Below are positions 1 through 8,175 of a stretch of 36,043 nt of DNA, piece by piece. Source of the stretch: GWF2-38-10 sp964527595 (GTDB lineage Bacteria; Babelota; Babeliae; Babelales; RVW-14). The stretch is from NCBI GenBank assembly GCA_964527595.1, contig CAZGPI010000012.1, positions 1 to 36,043 of the forward strand, in the 5' to 3' direction. Positions within the stretch are counted from its first letter, which is position 1. Each line of letters starts with the position of its first letter. The notes under the pieces were generated by a model. The model searched no databases. It was given only the letters and a program-made list of their open reading frames with translations, and was not told the DNA's origin. The position numbers and the translations under genes were made by a program.

Positions 1-908
1 GAACTAGGATCGGTAGATACCCCAATTTCTTGGTATACAAAGTCTTTCACGATATCTATCAAATATTCGCAACACGCGCTACCAGAGCCAATTGTGTGTA
101 GACTTAATGGCCGTACTGGGGATGGGCGCGCAATTTTTTTTAGGTCTCCAATTGGATTAGGCGTAAAACGTGTTGGTGTTGCCTTGAGCGTAGGTCCTGG
201 AGGCGTTTTTTTAGTTTTGACACCAGGCGTGGCTTCGTCAGCCAATGGTGTTGGGTCAAAACTTTTATATGCTTTTTTATATACCTGAAAAATGGTTGCA
301 TTATTTATATCAATATTTGGGTTTCCTGCAATATCACTTGTCCAACTACCACCAGTACTAACAACTAAATAGCCGCCAGAATTTTCGTTTAATAGTGCAA
401 TTCCGTCGGCGTGGTTATGGGCTATCCAAGACTCCCATGTTCCCCCTCTAAAGAAATGTTCCCCTTGGACACTTACTTTGTATGGTGTATGTGGCGCTTT
501 TGCTCGTGGATCAGCAGCCATAATGCTTTTTCTGAAAACAATTGAATTGAATCCGAGCTCGCCTGTTGCATTGTTACGTAATATGATGAATCTGGTTTTC
601 TCGCTGCCTGGGCCGAGGTCTCTGGCGATAAGTTGATTGTCGCGAACAGACAAGAATTTTCCACGTAATCCAGCCCGAGTTGGATCCTTAATTATTTGTA
701 AGGCAACAACATCAGCTATAGAAAATTCACTCAGGTTGGTTGCCATCATTATTGACTCAACACCAAAAGGCACCGCATTCCACTGATCTTCAGATGGTCC
801 TGTAAAGCAATCAAGCTCGGTAGGGTATGCGGCCGCGGCAAAAATAGAATTTGAGGTAACAATAAGGCCTAATAATAACGTATAGGCAATCTTAATAATT
901 TTTTTCAT
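1..908 (-). CDS. Secreted protein of unknown function, possible beta-trefoil (partial, 3' end outside window)
   Basis: The gene reads leftward from an ATG at 908 and stays open for 302 codons to the window edge, so the C-terminus is missing. Residues 1 to about 26 form a signal peptide: MKK, a leucine/isoleucine-rich core, then an Ala-rich cleavage zone. Around residues 79-110 there is a run with LRGKFLSV followed by an ARDLGPGSEKTRFIIL-like strand, and near 168-187 IALLNENSGGYLVVS. This 'hydrophobic - glycine - K/Y-L-S/V' pattern is typical of fascin-like or actin-cross-linking beta-trefoil repeats, but the assignment is inferred from pattern only. A Pro/Thr/Lys-rich linker follows (about 215-260). 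GGATGG a few bases upstream can serve as ribosome binding site. It is divergent from the secreted gene at 1154. Exported, function unknown. Confidence 0.75.
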   Translation of the reverse strand, partial: MKKIIKIAYTLLLGLIVTSNSIFAAAAYPTELDCFTGPSEDQWNAVPFGVESIMMATNLSEFSIADVVALQIIKDPTRAGLRGKFLSVRDNQLIARDLGPGSEKTRFIILRNNATGELGFNSIVFRKSIMAADPRAKAPHTPYKVSVQGEHFFRGGTWESWIAHNHADGIALLNENSGGYLVVSTGGSWTSDIAGNPNIDINNATIFQVYKKAYKSFDPTPLADEATPGVKTKKTPPGPTLKATPTRFTPNPIGDLKKIARPSPVRPLSLHTIGSGSACCEYLIDIVKDFVYQEIGVSTDPS

Positions 909-1058
909 AAACCATCCATTTGTAAATAAGTGTTTAGTTTTAAATAAAGAAAAACGTATGATACAAAATTTGATTATTACTAATGTAACATAAAACATGA
1001 AAAAGACAATCGATGTGGCTCTTTTTATAAGGCGAACAAACTGTTTTATTTGGCGGAT

Positions 1059-1087
1059 TTGACTATGTAATGCTAAAAATGTATTGT
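1059..1087 (+). promoter_or_regulatory. Candidate sigma-70 type promoter for the 1154 gene
   Basis: TTGACT (1059-1064), a 17-base spacer, then TATTGT (1082-1087), about 65 bases before the start codon at 1154, in the AT-rich 245-base divergent gap. The -35 is one base off consensus; the -10 matches four of six. No hairpin or operator is obvious beside it. Confidence 0.4.
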
Positions 1088-1153
1088 ATTCAGTGTATGC
1101 GTTTGTTGTTAATGAGAAAATAAATTCAGTTTTTCAGTTTTTTTGGAGATTTT

Positions 1154-2131
1154 ATGAATATTAAGAAGCATTTTTTTTATGTGGGTGTGAGTGTTTTAAT
1201 TTTGTATTTATCTTTGGGCAGGGTGCATGGAGATACTCCGTTTGTTGAGCTACAAGATGAATATGTTGGACATCCATATACAATTACGCTTTATAACATC
1301 AATGATGCGATAAAGCCATATTTGCAGATCAACGAAAGAAAGAAGCCTGCGCCAGATTCTTTGTTTTTTTTATCAGCCAAAATGGTTGATGAGAAAAGGG
1401 TGCGTTTTTTTACGGGTGAGTATATTGATGGGAAAAGCTTTTTCCCTAGAAGAAATATTACCTATGCTGGTCGTGTTTTAGAGTCTTTTTCCCACCTGGA
1501 TCAATATAATGTAAACACTCATCTGTACACTGTGGGGATCTTTGAAGAAACAAGAGATGGGATAAAAGACGATCTAAATACTGGTGCAAAAGTACTCAAT
1601 AAAAAATATTGGGGCTTCATCCCTTCTGTGTTTTACAAATCTACTGGAATTGATGTTCATGAGCGTGCGCAATTATTCGAACAATTTTCGCGATCAGTTG
1701 ATGGTTTTGTACTTGATTATGGAATTGGTGAAGAGGTTAGCCACGAAGTTAGACGTCTTGTTTATGAGAAAAATGACCAGATTTCTATTTTTGGTACCAT
1801 TCAAATGACTATTGACGGCAAGCCATATTATTTCATGGGCTTTTTTCAGTATACATTTGGTGATGAAGGCAAGTGTTATCATCGAGTATTCAAGCCGTGG
1901 ACGTCGGCCTGCCTGACATCACTCAGTAACTCTCAGACTCAACGCGTGATTCGTTGTGCAATGCTTCGAGTCTTGAGTAGTCTTTACTCAGATTATTCTG
2001 AAATTGAAGGACCGGCGCGCGAGAGCTTGATGAGTTTTTTTAATAAAAATGGTAAGCTTGCTAAGAGTATCACTAGCTTGGAAAGTGCAGCCAGCAGTGA
2101 TTGGTGGGTTGAAAATCATTATAGAAGATAA
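1154..2131 (+). CDS. Secreted protein of unknown function
   Basis: 325 residues. The N-terminus (MNIKK, then a hydrophobic stretch to about residue 24, ending VHG before DTPF) is a clear signal peptide, so the product is exported. The mature part is mixed hydrophilic/aromatic, with cysteines only near residues 240-270, and shows no motif I recognise. TTTTGGAG lies seven bases before the ATG and supports this start. The stop is 16 bases before the next gene, so the two are probably cotranscribed. It faces another exported unknown across a divergent promoter region. Real gene; function unknown. Confidence 0.8.
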   Translation: MNIKKHFFYVGVSVLILYLSLGRVHGDTPFVELQDEYVGHPYTITLYNINDAIKPYLQINERKKPAPDSLFFLSAKMVDEKRVRFFTGEYIDGKSFFPRRNITYAGRVLESFSHLDQYNVNTHLYTVGIFEETRDGIKDDLNTGAKVLNKKYWGFIPSVFYKSTGIDVHERAQLFEQFSRSVDGFVLDYGIGEEVSHEVRRLVYEKNDQISIFGTIQMTIDGKPYYFMGFFQYTFGDEGKCYHRVFKPWTSACLTSLSNSQTQRVIRCAMLRVLSSLYSDYSEIEGPARESLMSFFNKNGKLAKSITSLESAASSDWWVENHYRR

Positions 2132-2147
2132 GTTTATAAGGAATTAT

Positions 2148-2525
2148 ATGCAAATAAAAAGCATGGATATGGCGTGGGTTATTGTAGCCGATATCAAAAA
2201 AGCAAAAAAGTTTTTTATTGATACGCTTGGGTTAACGACAGCTTGTTGTGTTGATGAACACAAGTGGATGGAACTTCGTGCTCACGGTGGTGGCGTTGTT
2301 TTGGGTGTTGGAGAATGTGGTCCAGAGGATGCTCTGGTTAAGCCTGGGCAAAATGCAATTGTAACGATGACCGTTGATGATATCGAAGCAGTTCGTGCTG
2401 ATTTGACTAAAAAAGGGGTTGTTTTTAAGGGTGAAATTATCGAAGTTCCTGGTCATGTTAAAATGATCTTTTTCGTGGACCCCGATAATAACCTTTATCA
2501 ATTAGTTCAGGATCTTTCTAAATAA
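2148..2525 (+). CDS. VOC (glyoxalase/bleomycin-resistance-type) family protein
   Basis: 125 residues, one vicinal-oxygen-chelate unit. Visible VOC features are an early strand-helix (MAWVIVADIKKAKKFFIDTL), the 'GV.L.VGECG' strand in the middle, and the C-terminal FFVDPDNNLYQLVQD segment (the 'DPdGn.yel.q' signature that carries a metal-binding acidic residue in many members). VOC proteins of this size dimerise and bind a divalent metal; substrates range from lactoylglutathione to antibiotics and none can be assigned here. The reading frame is open further upstream, to 2049, but that would overlap the preceding gene; ATG 2148 has AAGGA seven bases upstream and starts right at the first VOC strand. 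No signal peptide, so cytoplasmic, unlike its secreted operon partner. Confidence 0.85.
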   Translation: MQIKSMDMAWVIVADIKKAKKFFIDTLGLTTACCVDEHKWMELRAHGGGVVLGVGECGPEDALVKPGQNAIVTMTVDDIEAVRADLTKKGVVFKGEIIEVPGHVKMIFFVDPDNNLYQLVQDLSK

Positions 2526-2550
2526 AATTTAGGCGGCGTTAGCCATGAAT

Positions 2551-2575
2551 AGGTGATTGCTCACCTCCTTGTTTT
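2551..2575. terminator. Weak hairpin between convergent genes
   Basis: AGGTGA-TTGC-TCACCT (2551-2566) followed by CCTTGTTTT lies in the 78-base gap between the convergent VOC gene and the flavodoxin-fold reductase. The stem is only six pairs and the T-run is interrupted, so its terminator role is tentative. Confidence 0.35.
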
Positions 2576-2603
2576 GTGATGGTTTCAATTAGACTGGATG
2601 GAT

Positions 2604-3191
2604 TCAATCGTTTATTTGAGTAAGTGTTTTTTTAATATGATCCAGGTGCTTTTGAATATTGCTTTGGTTTATTGTTTCAACGCTGGTGATTTCATAAACT
2701 TGAATGTTCTTTATGCCGATAAATGAAAATACTTTTTTAATGTATTTTTTTATGCAATTACCAGCCCAAAAAACCTTGGCGATCCACGGCATTCCCATGC
2801 TAGTAATAGCAACGACGGATTTTATGTGGTGAAGAGGTTTAGGAAAGCTTCCTGCCTTTTTTTCATAGGCAAATTTCGTTAACATATCTATCCAGGCCTT
2901 TAAAATTGCAGGAACCGAAAAGCAATAAGTTGGAAAAACCAGAACAATGGCATCGGCGGCTAAGAAATGCTTTTTACATGTTTCAACAAATGGGTAATTG
3001 TCAAATGACGTATTGGTTGTTGAATTTCCATTTTGGTCTTGCAGGTAAAATGGTATTTCTTTGTGGTGTTCATAGAGGTCGATGATTTGAATAGTATGTC
3101 CTTGCGATTTGAGCGTTGTTGTAACGTGCTCAAATAAGAAGTGATTGAGAGATTTCTTTTTGTCGTGCGCAAGAATTGCTAATACATTCAT
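2604..3191 (-). CDS. Flavodoxin-fold NAD(P)H dehydrogenase/quinone reductase-like protein
   Basis: 195 residues from ATG 3191. It shows the Flavodoxin_2/NQO-like layout: MNVLAILAHDKKKSLNHFLF (strand 1 plus the FMN phosphate loop, with the family's A-H/D-x-x-x-S-x-N pattern), then ADAIVLVFPTYCFSVPAILKAWIDML, matching the 'D.iv..fP.y.~~~Pa.lK.wiD.v' signature of FMN-dependent quinone reductases. The family uses bound flavin to pass two electrons from NAD(P)H to quinones or other acceptors. The start codon overlaps the rarA stop as ATGA with AGAAAGGA just upstream, so translation is probably coupled to rarA; the earlier in-frame ATG at 3209 contains that ribosome binding site and is unlikely. 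A C-terminal segment with basic and amphipathic residues (KKYIKKVFSF) is less conserved. Cytoplasmic. Confidence 0.82.
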   Translation of the reverse strand: MNVLAILAHDKKKSLNHFLFEHVTTTLKSQGHTIQIIDLYEHHKEIPFYLQDQNGNSTTNTSFDNYPFVETCKKHFLAADAIVLVFPTYCFSVPAILKAWIDMLTKFAYEKKAGSFPKPLHHIKSVVAITSMGMPWIAKVFWAGNCIKKYIKKVFSFIGIKNIQVYEITSVETINQSNIQKHLDHIKKTLTQIND

Positions 3192-4531
3192 ACTGATTCC
3201 TTTCTCCATGTTTTTAAACGCTCGATTATTTTCTTTTCATGGCCTTGGTCACTTGGCTTATAGATTATTGTTCCTTGCAACCCATCGGGAAAATATTGTT
3301 GGTCAACCCAATGCCCAGGATAATCATGGGGGTATTTGTATATTTTATTCTGGGTTGCATAAGGATTTTTGTTTTTTATGGGACATGCTCCACTTCTTAT
3401 CTGCGGTGGCACCTCTGTTTTGCCTTCTTGCTCAACTAATTCAAGAGCCTTAAAATAACAATTCATCGAATTACTTTTGGCGGCCGTTGCTAGATATGTG
3501 GTTGCATGAGCCAAATGATATTGCGCTTCTGGCAAACCGCACCATTCTAGAGCTCGGGAACACGAAGAGACAACAACAATTCCTAATGGGTCAGCCATTC
3601 CAATATCTTCTGATGCAAGAACCAATAAGCGACGCATAATAAACTTTGGGTCTTCGCCGGCATAAATCATTTTTGCTAGCCAATATAATGCAGCGTCCGG
3701 ATCTGAACCTCGGACCGATTTTATAAAAGCACTAATCGTATCATAGTGTTCGTTGCCAGCGTGGTCATAAAGTAATGCTCTTTTTTGCATCGCTTGTTCA
3801 GCGGTTGCTAGATCAATTGTTATTGTTCCTGATTGGTCCGGTTGTGTTGATTCAACTGCAAGCTCTAGGGCATTAAGTGCTGATCGGGCATCGCCTCCAG
3901 CAAGATTTGCAATATGTGCGAGGGCTTGCTCGGATATGGTTATTTTTTTGAGGCCATATCCATTTTCAGTATCGGCAAGGGCTCGAAGCATGAGTATAAC
4001 AAGATGTTCATTGACCAATGGCTTAAGATTAAATATGCGTGAGCGTGAGACGAGTGCGGGTATAACTTCAAATAATGGATTCTCGGTCGTTGCGCCGATG
4101 AGTATAATCGTTCCGTCTTCAACATGTGGCAAAAGAGCGTCTTGTTGAGCTTTGTTAAAACGATGAATTTCGTCCACAAGCACAATGGTTTTTTTATCAA
4201 AAGCTGCATATTGGCGAGCTCGCGTGATAAGTTGGCGAATGTCTGGAATGCCTGCCGCTACGGCGCTCATAATCTCAAAGTGAGCTTTAGCTGTTTTGGC
4301 CATAATGGTTGCAAGGGTTGTTTTTCCAATGCCGGGAGGTCCCCAAAGAATAATCGACGAAAATAGGCGGTTTGATTCAATAGCTTTTCTTAGGAGTTTG
4401 CTTGGCCCAATAATATCTTCTTGGCCAACAAAATCATCAAGCTTTTGAGGGCGCATTCTAACGGCTAATGGGTGCTGGGTGTGGGGCGATTGTTTTGGTT
4501 GTTCTGGTTCTTGTTGATCAAAAAGATTCAT
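3188..4531 (-). CDS. rarA: Replication-associated recombination ATPase RarA (MgsA)
   Basis: 447 residues, the usual size for RarA. Walker A GPPGIGKT is at 64-71, Walker B IVLVDEIHRF at about 116-124, sensor-1 GATTEN at 146-151 and the arginine-finger region SRSR at about 162-165. The C-terminal half carries the MgsA tetramerisation-type sequence, including RGSDPDAALYWLAKMI and ASEDIGMADP, which separates RarA from RuvB and DnaX. RarA proteins act on single-strand gaps and stalled forks and bind SSB through the C-terminus. The N-terminal 20 residues are Gln/Pro-rich and variable. GAGGAACG precedes the ATG. It heads a two-gene unit with the flavodoxin-fold reductase (ATGA overlap), a pairing with no obvious functional logic. 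Confidence 0.95.
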   Translation of the reverse strand: MNLFDQQEPEQPKQSPHTQHPLAVRMRPQKLDDFVGQEDIIGPSKLLRKAIESNRLFSSIILWGPPGIGKTTLATIMAKTAKAHFEIMSAVAAGIPDIRQLITRARQYAAFDKKTIVLVDEIHRFNKAQQDALLPHVEDGTIILIGATTENPLFEVIPALVSRSRIFNLKPLVNEHLVILMLRALADTENGYGLKKITISEQALAHIANLAGGDARSALNALELAVESTQPDQSGTITIDLATAEQAMQKRALLYDHAGNEHYDTISAFIKSVRGSDPDAALYWLAKMIYAGEDPKFIMRRLLVLASEDIGMADPLGIVVVSSCSRALEWCGLPEAQYHLAHATTYLATAAKSNSMNCYFKALELVEQEGKTEVPPQIRSGACPIKNKNPYATQNKIYKYPHDYPGHWVDQQYFPDGLQGTIIYKPSDQGHEKKIIERLKTWRKESV

Positions 4532-4701
4532 TCGTTCCTCAAAGATATGTCTGTTTAATTACCAGAAGTTTATCAAAATACGGTTGCTTTGTATGATTTT
4601 TAAGCAAATTGTTCTTAAGCCCATCTTTTTTGCGCATGAAAAGCCTTATAGTTTAAGATAAAAGTATTCTTTATCAGAGACCGTTTATTTTTTATGGGTG
4701 G

Positions 4702-4730
4702 TTTAGTAATCTAAATACATGGGATATAAA
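4702..4730 (+). promoter_or_regulatory. Possible promoter for the GNAT gene
   Basis: TATAAA (4725-4730) with a weak TTTAGT -35 (4702-4707) at 17-base spacing, about 70 bases upstream of 4800. The rest of the 268-base gap between rarA and this gene shows no gene or strong hairpin. Confidence 0.25.
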
Positions 4731-4799
4731 AGTGGGTAGAAGCTAGGAACGCATCTGGGCGGGGCATCTTAGGGACATATTCGAAAGAGCAAGGTACGT

Positions 4800-5396
4800 G
4801 TGAGTAGTTTGCAAGATGTGAATGAAAAGCGTTTTGAGTTCAAAATTTTAAGCGAAAACGAATTGCCATTATTGTACGATTGGGTAAATCAGCCGGAAGT
4901 TGTGCGGTGGTGGGTAGACGTTGGGCTTGATTGGTCTGATTTTAAACAAAAATATTTAGGCAAATTATCTAATGGTATCGAATTTCCATACATTGTTTAT
5001 TTTGATGAGCAGCCAATTGGCTACATCGAGTATTATTTGGCCAATAAGGTTGGTGGCGGTTGGTGGCTAGATCAGCCGGCTGGCGTTTATGGCATCGATG
5101 TTTTTATTGGTGGGGCTGAAATATTAGGCAAGGGGTATGGAAGCATCTTTTTGAGAAAATTTGTCGATTTTTTAATTGCAAAACCAGAAGTTAAAAAGAT
5201 TATTATCGATCCCGCGGTTGATAATAATCGTGCGATCCGTTGCTACGAAAAGGTCGGGTTTAGTCCGGTTGGACAAGTCAAGACGCCGTTGGGAATTTCA
5301 TTTCTTATGGAAATTCAGGTGGAAGCATGTTCTGAGATTTGTCAGCAAGAGTCTTTGCCGCTGCCATCAACCCAATTAAGCTTATTCGGTTCATGA
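4800..5396 (+). CDS. GNAT-family N-acetyltransferase, AAC(6')-like
   Basis: 198 residues. The layout fits the AAC(6')/Acetyltransf_8-like branch of GNAT enzymes: an N-terminal 'LLYDWVNQPEVVRWW' segment, a middle strand 'PIGYIEYYLA', motif A around 'YGIDVFIGG...LGKGYGSIFL' (the G-x-G-x-G/S acetyl-CoA pyrophosphate loop) and the C-terminal 'DNNRAIRCYEKVGF' motif B. GNAT enzymes move acetyl from acetyl-CoA to an amine; the substrate cannot be read from sequence. This branch includes aminoglycoside acetyltransferases and siderophore or peptide modifiers, so a resistance role should not be assumed. The start is GTG at 4800, with AAGG five bases upstream; no ATG fits as well. It is followed by a strong terminator and stands alone. 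The last ~25 residues (Ser/Leu/Gln-rich) extend past the GNAT fold. Confidence 0.8.
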   Translation: MSSLQDVNEKRFEFKILSENELPLLYDWVNQPEVVRWWVDVGLDWSDFKQKYLGKLSNGIEFPYIVYFDEQPIGYIEYYLANKVGGGWWLDQPAGVYGIDVFIGGAEILGKGYGSIFLRKFVDFLIAKPEVKKIIIDPAVDNNRAIRCYEKVGFSPVGQVKTPLGISFLMEIQVEACSEICQQESLPLPSTQLSLFGS

Positions 5397-5414
5397 TTTT
5401 TATGTATTAAATGG

Positions 5415-5446
5415 AAAGAGGCGCTTCTTACGAAGCGCCTCTTTTT
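5415..5446. terminator. Intrinsic terminator, convergent
   Basis: A 13-pair perfect stem (AAAGAGGCGCTTC, 5415-5427, with its complement at 5432-5444) around a TTAC loop, ending in T residues. It lies between the GNAT gene (+) and the RRM gene (-). The arrangement of A-run and T-run either side lets it work in both directions. Confidence 0.85.
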
Positions 5447-5474
5447 AGTTCTAAACTAAATTGACAGGGTCAAT

Positions 5475-5870
5475 TTACCAGGATGAACCACCGCGATCTC
5501 CACCGCGATCTCTGCCGCCGAAGCCGCCACGGCTACCGCCGTTGCTGCTACCACCACGGCTACCGCCGAAACCACCACGGCTACCGCCTGAGCGATCACC
5601 GAATGAACGAGGACGGCCACCTTGGGCTTCTTTTGCAAGTGCTTCGTTGACACGGAGCTTACGACCACCGACATCATTGCCGTTCAAGCCATCAATAGCT
5701 GCTTGTCCTTGGTCTTTATCGCCCATTTCAACAAAACCAAAACCACGGGCTTGGCCTGTGAATTTGTCTTTGACGATGTTGACGGTTTTAACTTCGCCAT
5801 AAGGGGCGAAAAGGTCTTGGAGTTCTTGTTCTGTGACTGTGTAAGCTAAGTTTCCTACGTATAATTTCAT
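5475..5870 (-). CDS. Glycine-rich RRM RNA-binding protein
   Basis: 131 residues. One RNA recognition motif fills residues 1-78: RNP2 LYVGNL at 3-8 and RNP1 RGFGFVEM at 42-49, both with the aromatic residues that stack on RNA bases. The tail from about residue 84 is Arg/Gly/Ser-rich with repeated GGSRGGFGG units, ending in Trp. This is the layout of bacterial cold-induced Rbp proteins (cyanobacterial and proteobacterial) and plant GRPs, which bind single-stranded RNA and act as chaperones. The start at 5870 puts the RRM at the very N-terminus; the frame is open upstream to 6029, but the sequence before 5870 is a plausible leader containing GAGAAAG, not protein. Its long AT-rich upstream gap would suit post-transcriptional cold control, but nothing specific shows this. 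Confidence 0.92.
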   Translation of the reverse strand: MKLYVGNLAYTVTEQELQDLFAPYGEVKTVNIVKDKFTGQARGFGFVEMGDKDQGQAAIDGLNGNDVGGRKLRVNEALAKEAQGGRPRSFGDRSGGSRGGFGGSRGGSSNGGSRGGFGGRDRGGDRGGSSW

Positions 5871-6291
5871 CTGAATATTCTTTCTCATTAACAAAAAGCA
5901 TGGAAGATAATACAACAAATTAACACATGTGCACATTGCACACTGGTTAAACAACTTTATCTGATCAAGGCACCTCGCAACATAACTAGTGAAACCTATA
6001 CTTATACGTAATTTAATCAGCCCGTACATTCTCTAACAGATTAACGAAAGCAAAAAACAGATGCCTTTTGTTTGAGAATAATGCCGAGGTTCTGAGTCAT
6101 TAACTAAGATTAATCTTCACAAGACTAGCACAAAATTCAGGTGAAGTCTTTAGATTTATTGTTTTTCTCCGCGGTAATATATAAGGGGAAAAAATCTTTT
6201 ACCTTTGGACTTGTTTTAAGAAAATAGGAATAGTACGATAATGGTGTTTTTTAGCTAAAAATATGCGAAAAAGCTTTAAAAGGAGCGTTTT
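5871..6291. other. Intergenic region with divergent signals
   Basis: 421 bases between the leftward RRM gene and the rightward C39-like gene. I see no convincing gene. It holds a GTGCACATGTG-type palindromic patch near 5925-5940, a short AAGATTAATCTT palindrome near 6107-6118 and a candidate rightward promoter (listed separately). The RRM-gene side could be a long 5' leader. Confidence 0.5.
6211..6239 (+). promoter_or_regulatory. Candidate promoter for the C39-like gene
   Basis: TTGTTT (6211-6216), 17-base spacer, TACGAT (6234-6239), about 50 bases before ATG 6292. Both boxes are partial matches to sigma-70 consensus. AAAAGGAG then follows as the ribosome binding site. Confidence 0.35.
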
Positions 6292-7341
6292 ATGAGGAAA
6301 TTAGCGCAGGGTACATTTACACTTCTGGTTCTTTGTTGGGCAAACGCTTACCTATATGCAGGTTCTTTTTCAAAGACATACTCCCATCAAGTCAGTGCAA
6401 CTAGTAATAAATTGTCTTCTGTTTGGCATGAGGATGGAACGTTTCCCTTTAATGAGCTTATTGTTTCATGGAATGCATTACGGCCTAAATCGGGAAAATA
6501 TACTATTTATACTCGAGTTAAGGGTAAAAGGTGGTCGAATTGGATAAAGTCCGCCGAGTGGGGTGCCGGGCGGCAACAATCATTTTCTTATACAAAGGAT
6601 GAGGTTGCTCAATTGGAAATCAACTGCATAACCCTTAAGCGTAATGCTTTAGCAACGGCATTTGAGGTAAAGGTTGATGTTTCTGGGGGTGCTGATTTGG
6701 GGAGTATGCGCCACCTTTATGCCTGCGCATCAAATCTCAATAAATACGGAATCATTAAGCCATCGCGTAATCTTAGGTCGGGTGTTATTGAGCATGTTCT
6801 CCAACAATCACAAATGGTCCTTAAGCATTCACGGGCAAGGGATATGTGTTCTCCAACGGCAACAAGTACCGTGGTAAGCTATTTACTTGGAAGAATCAAT
6901 GATTATTGGGCGCCAGATAATGGAAAAGAGCTGCGAGCATTGTTTGATGCGGTTGATTTTGCAGCGCTTGCTCATGATGATACCTTTGATCTTTATGGTA
7001 ACTGGGTCTTAAATGTAGCGGCTGCATATGATATTTCAGGTGGAAAAGTGCCTTGTCGCGTTGAGCGGCTTGCCAGCTTTGATGCATTACACCAATATTT
7101 ACTGAATGATCGCCCCGTGGTTGTCAGTGTCCAGGGTCCATTAAGGGGTAGTGCTCTTCCTTATGCAAAAGGGCATCTTATGGTTGTTATTGGATGGGAT
7201 GCGCAAAATCAGCTTGTTTGTTGTATAGATTCTGCATTTGGGTCTAACAAGCGGACAAAAGTGTGGTATCATAGTGATGACTTTTTGAAGGCGTGGGGGC
7301 GTCGTAAAAATCTAAGTTATGTTTTTATGCCGCTATCTTAA
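6292..7341 (+). CDS. Exported C39-like (papain-fold) cysteine peptidase-type protein
   Basis: 349 residues. Residues 1-23 are a signal peptide ending YAG. Residues 30-135 look like a beta-sandwich (FPFNELIVSWNALRP...YTIYTRVKGKRWSNW), the accessory domain often found N-terminal to Peptidase_C39_2. The catalytic part is 165-349: nucleophile Cys186 in RDMCSPTATSTVVSYLLG, His295 in KGHLMVVIGWD and Asp313 in CIDSAFGS, the Cys-His-Asp triad of C39-like proteases, with the typical 'RPVVVSV' strand before the His. Such proteins cleave peptides or peptidoglycan-associated substrates outside the cytoplasm; the substrate is unknown. AAAAGGAG stands seven bases before the ATG. Adenylate kinase starts 37 bases after the stop and is probably cotranscribed. 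Confidence 0.8.
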   Translation: MRKLAQGTFTLLVLCWANAYLYAGSFSKTYSHQVSATSNKLSSVWHEDGTFPFNELIVSWNALRPKSGKYTIYTRVKGKRWSNWIKSAEWGAGRQQSFSYTKDEVAQLEINCITLKRNALATAFEVKVDVSGGADLGSMRHLYACASNLNKYGIIKPSRNLRSGVIEHVLQQSQMVLKHSRARDMCSPTATSTVVSYLLGRINDYWAPDNGKELRALFDAVDFAALAHDDTFDLYGNWVLNVAAAYDISGGKVPCRVERLASFDALHQYLLNDRPVVVSVQGPLRGSALPYAKGHLMVVIGWDAQNQLVCCIDSAFGSNKRTKVWYHSDDFLKAWGRRKNLSYVFMPLS

Positions 7342-7378
7342 TGGCGTTGTTTATTGCCGGGAGGTATAGGGGATTAAC

Positions 7379-8089
7379 ATGAATCGTAAATCAAAGGAGG
7401 ATCTTTTGAAGGCTTGTACAAAAAATACCATATTCTCATTTTTCGGTGCTCCCGGTTCTGGTAAAGGGACCGTAGCAACCGAATGCGTAAAATCATTGGG
7501 CTTTAAGGTGCTTTCGACCGGTAATTTGTGTCGTGAGGGCATTGCTCGTGGTGATGAACTCGGTAAGTCGATTGAAAATTACATTAAAACTGGCCAACTT
7601 ATTCCTGACGAAATGGTTACGAATATGGTTGAAGAATGGTTGAAAAAAGAATCAACCAACGGTTCTCCAATTATTTTGGATGGATATCCTCGTACCAAAA
7701 AACAGGCCGAATTGTTTTTGGCATTGCTTAAAAAGAGTTTCTCTCAGTATTCATTACGGGTTATTTCACTCGCTATACCTGATGAAGAGATTGTTAAGCG
7801 GCTTTCAGATCGTTTGCTTTGTGAAAACAAAGCTTGTCAGGTACCAACATCTAGAACCATGGTTACCGATTTAGAAAATCCAAAGTGTGCGTTTTGTGGT
7901 GCAAAGTTAATCAGAAGAGAAGACGACAAAGAAGAAGTTGTGCGCGAGCGCTTACGTGTTTATGCGCAACATAGTGGTGAGCTTTTGCGTTATTATCAAC
8001 AGCTTGGCCAAAAGGTTGAAGAGCTTAATGTTTCCGGATTGAGCGTTGCTCAAGTTTTTGAAGCATTTAAACAAAACTTGAACAAATAA
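7379..8089 (+). CDS. adk: Adenylate kinase, zinc-LID type
   Basis: 236 residues from ATG 7379. P-loop GAPGSGKGT at 23-31, AMP-binding GYPRT at 102-106 and RL-rich LID hinges identify adenylate kinase (ATP + AMP = 2 ADP). The LID carries four cysteines, C148, C153, C170 and C173, giving a CX4CX16CX2C zinc site; the first pair is spaced CX4C instead of the common CX2C. A second start is possible: AAAGGAGG at 7393-7400 sits ideally before TTG 7406 (codon 10), which would remove nine charged residues and begin ten residues before the first beta-strand core. ATG 7379 has AGGGGA nearby. Either gives a complete enzyme. The gene ends in a strong terminator. Cytoplasmic, essential in most bacteria. 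Confidence 0.93.
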   Translation: MNRKSKEDLLKACTKNTIFSFFGAPGSGKGTVATECVKSLGFKVLSTGNLCREGIARGDELGKSIENYIKTGQLIPDEMVTNMVEEWLKKESTNGSPIILDGYPRTKKQAELFLALLKKSFSQYSLRVISLAIPDEEIVKRLSDRLLCENKACQVPTSRTMVTDLENPKCAFCGAKLIRREDDKEEVVRERLRVYAQHSGELLRYYQQLGQKVEELNVSGLSVAQVFEAFKQNLNK

Positions 8090-8117
8090 CTATTATTGTA
8101 AAAACAATAACTTATAG

Positions 8118-8146
8118 AAAAGGCCCCTTATGTTAAGGGGCCTTTT
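8118..8146. terminator. Intrinsic terminator after adk, bidirectional
   Basis: Perfect 13-pair stem AAAAGGCCCCTTA (8118-8130) with its complement (8134-8146) around a three-base loop. Flanking A and T runs let it serve adk from the left and asnS from the right; the two genes converge here. Confidence 0.88.
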
Positions 8147-8175
8147 CGACGTCTATTAATCTGAATTTTTGATGA

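Noticed and set aside
94..288. 64-codon rightward frame and a 63-codon leftward frame at 473-664
   Set aside because: Both lie in wrong frames over the secreted partial gene 1-908, which has a signal peptide and unbroken frame.
5456..5802. Pro/Arg-rich rightward and Val/Ala-rich leftward frames opposite the RRM gene
   Set aside because: Low-complexity shadows of the glycine-rich tail; the RRM frame has clear RNP1 and RNP2 motifs.
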